A DNA stretch of 64,000 nt from Cavia porcellus (taxonomy: Eukaryota; Chordata; Mammalia; Rodentia; Caviidae): the NCBI RefSeq assembly GCF_034190915.1, contig NW_026947502.1:7238785-7302784 (forward strand), given 5' to 3'. Every line of letters begins with the position of its first letter. The stretch's first letter is position 1. A program made the position numbers and the translations under genes. Positions 1 through 8,433 of the stretch are shown here, piece by piece. Under the pieces are notes generated by a model that was not told where the DNA came from, did no database searches, and saw only the letters and a list, made by a program, of their open reading frames with translations.

Positions 1-1190
1 GTGAGTTGTTGCTTTTCTCTAACAGCTTTTAAGATGCTGTCCTTACCTTGGACTTCTGGGTGTTTGACTGTGACATGTCACAGAGTTCTTTTCTAGTTAC
101 AGTTATTTGGGGTTCTATATACCTCACTAAATTGTATCTTAAATTTTTTATTTCCTCTTGGGACGTTTGATGCTATTATTTCTATAGATAGGTTTTTAAA
201 ATGCCATTTGTGCTGTCTTCTAAGTTTTCATTTATTCCAATTATCTTAGAATAGTCTTCTTTGCATCATCTAGCAACTGTTGGATCCATTGTCTGTGTCC
301 TGTTGTTTCAAGTTATCTCTGAGTGTATAGTCATCTGCATAGTCCTGTCTGCTGGGTCCAACACTCTGACCTCACATCGGTCACTTTGGCTGCTTATAGT
401 TTCAACAGAATTTTTTTTTTATCTCCTGGATTTCTGTTTGGCATCTTTTATAAGACTCTAATTCTTTGTTCAACTGGTCATTCATGTCTTGTTTCATTTT
501 ATTTAGCTCAGTTAGCTCTTATTAGTGTTTTGTTTAAGATCACTGATCATTTTCCTTGTCAGTTCCAATATCTGTGTTGGAAAGTCTTTGTTGCTAGTAT
601 GGAGATCTTTTTAGTTAGTGTCTACTTTCCAATGATGCCGTCACTGTCAGCCTTTATCTCTGACCTGAGACCTGAACCCCAATTAATTTGGGGAGAGGAA
701 GGTGTAGTGTCATTGGCCCAGCAATCATTTCTCTGGAAATAAACAACCATAGTTTTGTTGATCCCACAAAGATAAACCAGATGTTGGTATGCAGTGGGAG
801 CCAATTAATAGCAACATCTGTGCCAGCCGGGCCAGGAATCAAAGACCAAGTGCATATAGACATAACATAGAACCAACAAAAGCTACCACTGTGGCCTCCT
901 TTGCAATATGAGAGGATCTGTAATTATAATATAGATACAAAGACAAACCAAATATTGACATACAGTAAATACTACATGCAACAACTCTACCACCATGTTA
1001 ATGATAAAAATTCAATAGTGATAGCATAGAGACTACTAAATATCTAAAGATTAATAAAGCCTAATAATAATGCTAGTAAAGAAGAAGGGGTAGGGAAGAG
1101 GAAAATGAAAGAAGTAAAATTTGAAAAATCAAAAATAGGAAGAGAACAAGGAGAGAAAATCGTAAAGGATCCTATTAAGGTATAAGAAAA
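1..1190. other. AT-rich sequence, unclassified; possibly antisense 5' part of an L1
   Basis: No exon, SINE or LTR that I recognise lies here. The overlapping frames around 261-742 encode leucine- and phenylalanine-rich peptides without a known domain. The text around 430-700 is T-rich on the plus strand and loosely resembles the antisense of an L1 ORF1 coiled-coil region. The purine-rich tail (1050-1190) could belong to an adjoining 5' UTR. The L1 reading is an inference from texture only and is weak. Confidence 0.25.
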
Positions 1191-1192
1191 TT

Positions 1193-1305
1193 GGGGCTGG
1201 GGATTTAGCTCAGTGTTGCAACACCTGCCCAGCAAGCATAAAGTCCTGACTTCGATTCCCAATAGCCCCCTAAAATAAATAAGGTAAATAAATAAATGAA
1301 AGAAA
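1193..1305 (+). mobile_element. ID-type tRNA-derived SINE
   Basis: The element opens with GGGGCTGGGGATTTAGCTCA, the ID head carrying the A box of the RNA polymerase III promoter. A B-box-like GACTTCGATTCCC follows near 1250. It ends in an AAATAAATAA-rich tail. The body is about 75 bp, as expected for ID. It resembles tRNA-Ala but cannot fold as a working tRNA. It lies inside an unclassified AT-rich block. Confidence 0.85.
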
Positions 1306-2139
1306 TTGGTAGTCCTAGGTAAAAGTAACAGAAAAGAACTGATAAGAAAAAGAAAGAAACCAAACATAAACAGAAGGAAAATTAAGAAATGGAAAAAAGA
1401 GAAAAGAAAAAAAAGTATCAGCCCCCCCAAAAAATCCAGAGTCTGCACTATGGTAATCCACCAGATATGCGGGAAAGATAGTGTGTCATTGCTGATCCTA
1501 TCTTGTTTCCACTCTCAAATATTTGTATGTGAACGCGGAATCCTGTCATGCCTTTCTTGCTGGGTGTGGTCAGTCAGTGATTTCCAACCTAGGGCTATAT
1601 TCACTCCATCTGCTCTGTGGAGTGTCTGTGTCCTTCTGCATGCCGGGTCACAGCTTTCTCGGCGTCGTGTTACAGCCTGTGGGTCTGTGAGGTAACCTGC
1701 CCTCTCAGGAGCCCCTCTGCTGTACACCTCACACTAGTAGTGGTGGTTCACCACTATTGGCAGTAATGGTTCAAGCCAAGGGATATACCTGATTATGTTG
1801 GAGACAGAGAAAGCAACAGATAAGTCAGTTCTGTGTTGAACGTAGGCCACCGGGCAGAATTGCCAAGCAGACCCCGGAAATTAATGCTAAGATGTTCAGA
1901 CCCACACCCCTCTGAAGGCCACTCACAACCATCCTAGTTACTCAACTTAGATGGCAGACTCCCTGGGTCCTTTCCTCCCTGAACTTGAACTTCTCAGTAG
2001 GCCCATGTCTATCTGCATCTGTTCTGTGACAATCTCTATGGCTCTGTCCTCCCCAGGCATTGCGGTGAGGGGACCTCAGAAGCTCTGAAGTGAAGTTGTT
2101 CTGCAGTTCTGTTATCATGATTGGGGATTGTGGTGACTC
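1306..2139. other. Purine tract followed by GC-richer unclassified sequence
   Basis: A purine-rich stretch (about 1318-1440, many AGAAAA and GAAAAA runs) ends in a short C run near 1423. The following 1450-2130 is richer in G+C, with scattered CpG. Short frames on both strands (for example 1306-1695 and 1515-1727) have no recognisable domain. The GC-rich part could be an L1 5' UTR in antisense orientation, but I could not confirm this. Confidence 0.25.
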
Positions 2140-2704
2140 CGGAGATTTTTCCTGTTGTTGTCCTGAATAAAGAATCACAAGCACAGAAGTTAGTGAGGAT
2201 TTAGATTTACTGAAGATAGGAAAAGAAACATGCTCTGCAGAATGAGTATGGAACAATCAAAGGGAAGGAAAGTAGTATACTGTGCAGGACAAGTGGACCA
2301 TTGTGAGAGAGCTCAGTGGCCACACAGTTAATGGCAGCCATGTTTTATATCTTCCTCTCCTCAGGCTGATGTCAGGTATAGGCCATCCTATCAAAACCCT
2401 GCTTGAGCTCTTGTGGAGAAGAACTGAAGATAGCACCTTCTGATTGGCTCCAGGTACTGGGTTTGAGTGTGTGTCTCCTCGATCTCTGTGATTGACAGGT
2501 TGCACTCGCTTGCTCAGCTGTTTTTCCATGCCCTAATCTCCTACCTCATTTTCCCATGAGATATAAATCCCCATAATTCTTTGTGGGGAGCTGAGGGTAG
2601 GGAGATAACCCATTTTTATACTCTAAGCCCTACCTACTGGGGATCATGTGTGCTCTATGTTGGGGTATTGTGGCTCACCAGCTGGGTTGCAAAAAGGTCT
2701 GTCA
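2140..2704 (-). mobile_element. 3' LTR of a minus-strand class I endogenous retrovirus
   Basis: The stretch around 2190-2280 matches a stretch at about 6055-6140. Both contain, on the plus strand, GATTTA(C/T)T, AAGAAACATGCTCTGCAG and a GGAA(A)G-rich segment. Read on the minus strand this is a polyadenylation region: AATAAA in the right copy is changed to AGTAAA here. A TATA-like motif lies upstream in U3, near 2560-2570. Gag- and pol-like remnants lie between the two copies on the minus strand, so this is the downstream LTR. The outer boundaries are approximate. Confidence 0.6.
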
Positions 2705-2726
2705 GAAGATATTTAAAAAAGGAGTT

Positions 2727-2799
2727 GAGTTGGGGATTTAGTTCAGTGGCATAAGCACCTGCCTTGCAAGTGCATGGTCATGAGTCCAATCCCTAGTAC

Positions 2800-2834
<35 letters not shown>
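2727..2834 (+). mobile_element. Young ID-type SINE with uninterrupted poly(A) tail
   Basis: The ID head TTGGGGATTTAGTTCAGTGG is followed by the lineage-typical CATAAGCACCTGCCTTGCAAG-like segment and a B-box-like GAGTCCAATCCC. The tail is 34 consecutive A residues (2801-2834). A target-site duplication is visible: AAAAAAGGAGTT before the element and again at the end of the tail. The homopolymer tail and intact duplication indicate a recent insertion. It sits inside the older minus-strand retrovirus. Confidence 0.9.
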
Positions 2835-2836
<2 letters not shown>

Positions 2837-3059
2837 AGTTACTGTCTATATGTGAAGAGCTGTGGTGCTGCCTGTTAAATGGGAGAAAGTTTGGTGAATT
2901 TGTAAGGAGAGTAACTTTGATTTTAGGTTGGAGATGTAGAATCCCAATATAGAAGGAGCAGGTAAGAGTATTTCCTAGTCTGCCTAAAATGGTGGGCAAT
3001 GACAGGTCTAGCAATTAGAGATATTAACTCTTATTTCTGTGTTTCTTATGGAATACAAA

Positions 3060-3636
3060 ATATTATAAAACTAAGTTAAATACAAATATGATAGGCAATC
3101 AGATAGGGAATCAGTGAAGAATATGAGAATACATTTCAACTGTGGCCAGAGGCTTATCTGTTGGAGGTCAGCCCTCAAGATAAAGATGAAATGACTATGC
3201 CTACATACCTCACCAGGGGATAAGATAATTAGTGTCACCTATGCCAATAAAGTCTAGATAGATATCAGTCATCCAGGTGGGTGACCAAGACCACCTACCC
3301 ATCCCTGCTTAAAAAAGATCTTTCTTTTTTCCCTATATGCGACCTGCTTCCCCATTGGATCAATATTACCTAAGTGGCTACACTTATAATTTTATTGGCT
3401 GGTCATAGTTTTAACCCATGTTAAAACCCAACTCATGATTTTATGCCCACCTCATTATTTTGCTCTGTTAATCTTCCTCTGAAAGGTGGGCTCACTGGTG
3501 ACCCACTTTCAGGTCTCCTTCTGTTCACCAGGAGCTATCACCCTCAGTAAAGTTTCCTACTATTAACTTCCATTGATCCTTAGTATTCATTCATCAGTTT
3601 TAGAGAACATGAACTTGGTATATCTGACATCTAGCA
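3060..3636 (+). mobile_element. Plus-strand LTR-like element, copy 1 (second copy near 19.1 kb)
   Basis: This block aligns over about 580 bp with 19140-19728. A TGTTGGAGGTCA motif begins at 3159 and the conserved part ends near 3635. Between them lie CAATAAAGTCTA, a TTTTGCTCT promoter-like segment and CAGTAAAGTTTCC, matching CAATAAAATTTCC of copy 2. These put its transcriptional orientation on the plus strand, opposite to the retrovirus around it. It is probably a solo LTR, perhaps with some internal sequence upstream of 3159, inserted into that retrovirus. Confidence 0.6.
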
Positions 3637-3999
3637 GGGTAGGAGTTACATGTAGTGCCTCTATGTCCTAAGGGTGGTGAAGAGGGATGTTAGGTAAATT
3701 ACCAACAGCCGTAGCCCTAGCAAGATTACCCACTTTGTGGATCCAATTAGAAACAGGAGTCTCAATATAGATGCCCTTTGAAACTGTGATGCATTAGAGG
3801 TCATTAATGTCTCTGTACCTGTACCTGTGGCAGTATGGGAGTCTTGAGTTTTGAAGAGGAGCTTCATCTTCAAGTGGTTCACAGGAGTAGCTTTCTTCCT
3901 AGTCCTGTAAAAATTCTAGTGATCATTTCCTATGTAGTGTTTTTTATAGTCTTCCATTGTATCACTGAGGAAGGACCAGAATGGTTCCTTTGGACATTA

Positions 4000-4490
4000 C
4001 CGTTTGATGTCACTTGAAATGAATGACAGTGACCTGCTTAGGAAGATAGAGAGCTCTAGGCATTGTAGAATGTCCCAGTAGTGCTTGATTTTATTAGTTA
4101 GGAATCCCCTTTCCATACTGTTACATGGGCATGAGTCAGGGCTATGATCTCTGGAGCAGAGGTCCCTGGGGGAAATGGGTTTGGTCCCAATGACCTGTTG
4201 TGAACTGCCATCTATTTAACTTGTCTCTTGATATCCTGTTTGAATAAAGCTAACCAAACCTCCCCAGGATCTTGGAGTGGCAGGTCACTAATATCCTATC
4301 TGCTTGCACTGGTCAGGAAATGACCTGTTCACAAGAGTAGAGTGCAAGTCTTTTGTGGTAATCTCATTGATATCTGGAAGCAAGGCCTGGCACAGTCCCA
4401 ACTGATAAAATCCGCTTTGACCTTTGCTGGAATTCAAGAATTTCTCCCAAATTTGATACCAAATCTCTTCCTAGGAAGGGAGTTGAACAT
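4000..4490 (-). pseudogene. pol: Decayed pro-pol remnant (protease end and RNase H pieces)
   Basis: Reading the minus strand, 4484-4441 gives LLGRDLVSKF, typical of the C-terminal end of a retroviral protease. At 4163-4129 the frame gives SAPEIIALTHA, matching the conserved RNase H segment around its catalytic glutamate. At 4042-4005 it gives LPKQVTVIHFK followed by a stop, matching the RNase H C-terminal region. The reverse transcriptase core between the first two pieces is missing. Frames differ between pieces, so no protein can be made. Confidence 0.6.
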
Positions 4491-4639
4491 TGGAGCAATT
4501 AAGAACTCATAGTTGAACGTTTGGCATTTAAATTGACATGTCAAAGCAAGGATAAACAAACTGATTAGGGCCCTCCTCAACTTCAGTCATGGCTATAGAT
4601 TTAGAGGAGGATTTTGCAAGAAGTAAGTTAAAACAGAAG

Positions 4640-5250
4640 CCAAAGGAAATGAGATTTCTTCTCTATAGCGTTCAAGCCCACCCAGAGTTTCTCACAGGAA
4701 CTGGAGATGTCTGTGCACAGGGACCCAGAAGGCTCGGTCCCTTCAGTCTTCATCAGAGTGGGAAGGGAAAGTTTGGCTGTAAGATGCTCTCCACAAGCTG
4801 GGACAGTCAGCCCTTTAGTGCCACAGGCCAGGTATATTGGCCACCTTACACAGAGCAGGGGCTAGGCAGTGGCTTGGTTTGTCATGTGTCCAGTGTCCAG
4901 TTTTCTTGCATTTAAAGCAGGCTGTTATTGGCACTGAGTTTTTCCTTGGATAATTTAGATGTGCTTAAAGAACGGCTAATTTGCGCATCTTTTTTCTTAG
5001 CCCTTCTTTCACCCCAACCTAGATTCTGATTGCTGAACAGAGAAGGACCCACATCTAGTAACCGGGTCATACTTGAAAGTATTTTGTCTCTCTGGGCTAC
5101 TAGCCTCTGTGGAAACAGGTGAGAGAGACCCATATGCCCCAGAGGGACAGGACGATCAGTGGTGGATTCACATGACACCCCCAAGTGACCTAACAAAATG
5201 GCTGACAAACATGCTGGAACCATGTAGCCAGCCCACAGACTGAAATGACC
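4640..5250 (-). pseudogene. gag: Decayed retroviral gag remnant with nucleocapsid zinc knuckle
   Basis: The minus-strand frame over 4912-5223 ends in a basic, glutamine- and serine-rich stretch. It continues without a stop into a CCHC-type motif at 4881-4922 reading CFKCKKTGHWTHD. The spacing C-x2-C-x4-H-x4 matches a retroviral nucleocapsid knuckle, but the last cysteine position is replaced by lysine. A single knuckle fits gammaretroviruses. Capsid cannot be traced and stops interrupt the region, so it is a pseudogene. Confidence 0.6.
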
Positions 5251-5989
5251 GCCAAATATGACAAAACTATGTGATTATGTTACATGGAAAACCAAATGGA
5301 TGCCAAAAATGGCAGAATCATAGGACTAACCTAAATGGCTGCCAAACATGGCACAAATGGGAAGTGGGATGAAACAAGGCCCTGAGAAAATGATTCTCTA
5401 AGGATAGATACCTAGAGATAAAAGGCTATAGGACAAAGCAGAGATGAGATTTTGAAACAAGTGGGCTCTCAAAAGAATGAGAAAGCTGAACAAAGTACCA
5501 GGTAAAATGAAAACGTGAAGGCATAAGAAAAATACTAAATTCATGTTCCTACACATAGAACCTGAAGGATCTATTCTGACTGGGTTAATAATAGGCTGTC
5601 GGATTGCTCTTACCTGATTCACACCCCAAAACAGTGACCAAAAGTAGAAAATAAGAAAGAAAAGGGAAGATAAATTTGAGACAAACATGTGAGACTCTTT
5701 CACCATCTGGGAAAAACACTGAGCATGTGCTTCCCCTCGCCCACCCCACAGCCATTAGGAAACTTCCTGAATTCCCTGGATTCCGCTAGTTCTTCTTTCT
5801 GCCTCTCCCCAAAAACAAATATCAGGAAAAGGTAAAGGATTCAAGCCCTGTGGCAGAAAAAAGTTAAACCGGTCCTTCATGGCTCGACTGCTTTATTTCA
5901 GAGAGGGAGAGAAACAAAGCTATGCCAAAGGGACTTACTTCCTTCTGGCTCTTACCAAACTGTGGGGTTGAGACTGGCACGCGGGATCC

Positions 5990-6143
5990 TTTTAGAACTT
6001 CTTCCTTGGTTCTTTTTCTCCTGAACAGTGAGTGAATAAAACAAGCACATCAGTCGGCAAGGTTTTAGATTTATTAAAGGTTGGCCAAGAAACATGCTCT
6101 GCAGAGGGAGCGTAGACCAATTAAAAGCAGGAAAAGAAGTACA
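5990..6143 (-). mobile_element. Truncated 5' LTR (R-U5 part) of the minus-strand retrovirus
   Basis: This is the upstream partner of the LTR at 2140-2704. It keeps the AATAAA signal on the minus strand (plus strand GATTTATTAAAGG near 6068) and the shared AAGAAACATGCTCTGCAG. Homology stops at 6143, where an antisense L1 fragment begins, so most of U3 is lost. The remaining U5 then runs into the leader. The inner boundary is approximate. Confidence 0.55.
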
Positions 6144-6224
6144 CCCTAAATAATCACCATTCTGACTAGAGTGAGGTGGTTTCCCATTGCAGTTTTGACT
6201 TGCATTTCCCCCATGATTAGTAAT

Positions 6225-6614
6225 TGCTATGGTTTAGATCTGAAGTGTTTACCCAAAGTTTCATGTGTTCAAGGGGGGCTTGGGAAGGTGACTGAATTAG
6301 GGGAATGTTTTCAGCAGATTGATCTTCATGTGTTCATAGCTAACTACTCTTAGGAGATGGGGCCCTTTTACATGAGACGTGTCACTGAAGATGTGCTTCC
6401 CTCTCAGGGCCTCCTTTCTCTCTGCTTCCTGGCAGCCCCGGGGTGAGCAGTTTTCCTCTCCGTTCCCCTCCACCATGTCATCTCTGCCTCAGATCCATCC
6501 AGTCATGGACTCACTCAGGGACTGAGTCTTCTGACACTGTGAGCTGAAATAAATTCTCCTTTGAGTTCCAGGTATGGGAACTTTGTCTCAACAGCAAGAA
6601 AGCTGTCTAATATA
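6225..6614 (+). mobile_element. MaLR-type (ERVL) solo LTR nested in the antisense L1
   Basis: The element starts TGCTATGGTTTAGATCTGAAG and ends near GTCTAATATA, the pattern of MaLR LTRs that begin with TG(A/T)TATGGTTTGG and end in CTAATACA. The polyadenylation region GAGCTGAAATAAATTCTCC lies at about 6540-6560. Flanks are GTAAT on the left and GTAAC on the right, a five-base target duplication with one change. The L1 text resumes directly after it, so the LTR is younger than the L1. Confidence 0.8.
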
Positions 6615-6830
6615 GTAACGTTCATCATTTTTTCCTATACCTGTCAGGAATTATTTGCATAATTTTTTTCTTTCTGAAAAACGTTTGTTTAGATCTCTTG
6701 CTCATTCTTTAGCCAGCTGTTTGCTTTTTGCTACCAGTTTTTGGAGCCCTTAACATAACCCCTTGTCAGATGTATAGTTTGCAATCACATTCTTCCATTT
6801 TATATGTTGTGTCTTCACTCTGTTGATTGC

Positions 6831-6872
6831 TGTGTGTGTGCGTGTGTGTGTGTGTGTGTGTGCAAGTGCGTG
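6831..6872. repeat. (TG)n microsatellite
   Basis: TGTGTGTGTGCGTGTGTG-type alternation runs for about 35 bp and then degrades into GCAAGTGCGTGTGCATGCG. It lies inside the antisense L1 and probably expanded there. Confidence 0.9.
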
Positions 6873-7266
6873 TGCATGCGGCTGAGCAGAGTTTTTCGGT
6901 CAGTGTAATCTCATGCCTGCATTGTGTTTGCCTTTGTTTCCTGTGCTTGAGGAGTTGTATTCAGGGTACCGTTGCCCACCCCATTATCTCAAAGCATTTC
7001 CTCCGTCTTCTTCTAGTAGTTTCAGTTTCAGGTCTCATAGTGAAGTCTTTCATCAATTTTGAATTGATTTTTGTAGCTGGTGGGAAATAGAGGCATGCAT
7101 GTGAGCATCCAGTTCTGCACATGAACATCCAATTTACCCAGCAGCATTTATTGGAGATGCGTTTCTGTCTCCGATGCATTTTCCTAGTAGCTTTGTTGAA
7201 AATCAGTTGGTTATAAATCTACGGGTTTCATTGGGATTCTTTCTTTGTTTCCATTTAGAGTCTCTC

Positions 7267-7362
7267 TTCTTTTCCTTTTTTTGTTTTTGTACCTGGAATC
7301 AAACTCAGGACCTTGTGCCTTGCCAGGCAGATGCTGTGCCACTGAGCTATATTCTTGGCTCT
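7267..7362 (-). mobile_element. ID-type SINE, antisense
   Basis: The plus strand reads as the reverse complement of an ID element. GTACCTGGAATCAAACTCAGG corresponds to the B-box side, then TGCCAGGCAGATGCTGTGCCA, and ACTGAGCTATATTCTTGGCT is the head. A T-rich stretch on the left is the A tail. Divergence from the young copy at 2727 suggests an older insertion. Confidence 0.75.
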
Positions 7363-7784
7363 TTCCCATTACTTTTTAATCAAAGTTGAAAGACTCCAAC
7401 AATTCTCCTAAGAGAATTTAACCTTGAAGTTAATGTGAAAAATATATATTGTACCTAATTTAATTTTTTTGTTTTTAAAAATTTATCTCCAATATGTATA
7501 TAGTTACTCTCATTTTTTTTTTTTCCAGTTTAGGTCTACCTTTTGACATCCCACCATGGGAGGTAAAAAGATAGTTATGTTGCATACAGAGCTTCTCATG
7601 GAATGCACACAAGTACATGTACATGTTTCGCTCCCCTTACTGTAGTCATGACATAATTAGTTGCATAAATATTACATATTTGCATTATAAGAATGTTCTT
7701 TTCTCTGTAGCTATGTAAGGTGCCCATTTTTGGTCCTTTTCTCTCTTTTTATTTCTGTAGGTTTGTTTTTTAGCTTTTTAGTTT

Positions 7785-7882
7785 TGTGTTGTCATTGTTT
7801 TGTTTTACAGTGCTGGGGATGAAACTCAGAGCCTAACACATGTCACACAAGTACTCCGCCACTGAACCACAAGCCCGGTCCT
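7785..7882 (-). mobile_element. ID-type SINE, antisense, diverged
   Basis: GTGCTGGGGATGAAACTCAG, then ACAAGTACTCCGCCACTGAAC and CCACAAGCCCGG, is the antisense ID pattern, with a TTTTGTTTTA-rich tail at left. The approximately 420 bp between this SINE and the one at 7267 (7366-7784) contains no feature I can identify. Confidence 0.65.
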
Positions 7883-7997
7883 ATGGTAGAATTTTAAAAA
7901 TATAATTTTCCCAAATGGTCTCCAGCTGCCACAGTCCTCCTCCAGCCATTTCAATCTCTTCTCACTATATTCAGATGTATTATATTCTGTCAAGTGC

Positions 7998-8433
7998 TGT
8001 TACATCTTGTGTCTAGATACCCCCTCACAACCCCATGGACTCATAGGTGGGGCTTTTCAGAGGTGGCTGGATCTAGGGTGTGTGAATATGGATTAGGAAT
8101 GTGATATTGGCATTAAGAGTGTGTGATAACTAAATTGGTTTAGCATAATTCTGGGTGTGATACTGGGAGGGCCCGGCCCACTCTGGGTGTGGGTGGCCCC
8201 ACCCAAAACGCATGCTCCTGGCCTAGATGGAATAAAAGGAAGAGGGGGCTGCTGCTGCAGCTTTGCTACCTGCTTCCTGCCATGTCCTGGGCTGTTTCCC
8301 CTCCGTTACCCTCATGCCTTAAAGCCAGCTGACCATGCAGGGAGCTCTACAAACTGTGTGCGGAAATAACCTCCCCTCTTACAACTTTGGGCACCTGGTA
8401 TTTTGTCTCAAAAATGAGAACAGTACTAAAAAA
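7998..8433 (+). mobile_element. MaLR-type solo LTR
   Basis: The block starts TGTTACATCTTGTGTCTAGAT, matching the 5' end of the copy at 23293. It then shows the family landmarks ATAGGTGGGGCTTTTCAGAGG, GCCATGTCCTGGGCTG and CTTTGGGCACCTGGTATTTT. It ends near CAGTACTAA. The usual AATAAA is diverged (GGAAATAACCTCC near 8360). Frames at 8157-8565 fall wholly inside it and are not genes. Confidence 0.7.

Larger units (their letters stand above)
3637..5989 (-). mobile_element. Internal region of a deleted minus-strand endogenous retrovirus
   Basis: On the minus strand, from high to low coordinates, the order is leader, gag remnant (about 5250-4640) and protease and RNase H remnants (about 4490-4000). 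This is retroviral order. The distance between the protease end and RNase H is about 280 bp, whereas a whole reverse transcriptase domain would need well over 1 kb, so most of RT is deleted. Integrase is not recognisable and env is not identifiable with confidence. The provirus is dead. ERV class I (gammaretrovirus-like) is inferred from the single zinc knuckle and the motifs. Confidence 0.6.
6150..7262 (-). mobile_element. L1 LINE fragment, antisense, ORF2 3' part
   Basis: The plus strand shows antisense L1 text: ACCATTCTGACTAGAGTGAG near 6160, then after a nested LTR, TGTTTGCTTTTTGCTACCAG, CTTGTCAGATGTATAGTTTGC, and GTCTTCACTCTGTTGATTGC near 6810. Near 7110-7150 it resembles the ATCCAGTTTTCCCAGCACCATTTATTG block of the ORF2 C-terminal coding region. 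Many substitutions and a (TG)n expansion show age. It is split by a MaLR LTR (6225-6614). Confidence 0.8.

Noticed and set aside
323..742. 139-codon plus frame with hydrophobic stretches
   Set aside because: T-rich sequence yields Leu/Phe runs by composition; overlapping frames on both strands and no signal peptide or domain.
2731..2800. tRNA-like sequences in ID SINE heads
   Set aside because: They carry A and B boxes but cannot form a proper cloverleaf and have SINE A tails, so they are not tRNA genes.
3661..3882. Minus frame with a hydrophobic C terminus, possibly the end of a retroviral env
   Set aside because: Position fits, but no fusion peptide, immunosuppressive-region-like or CX6CC motif is visible, so env was not called.
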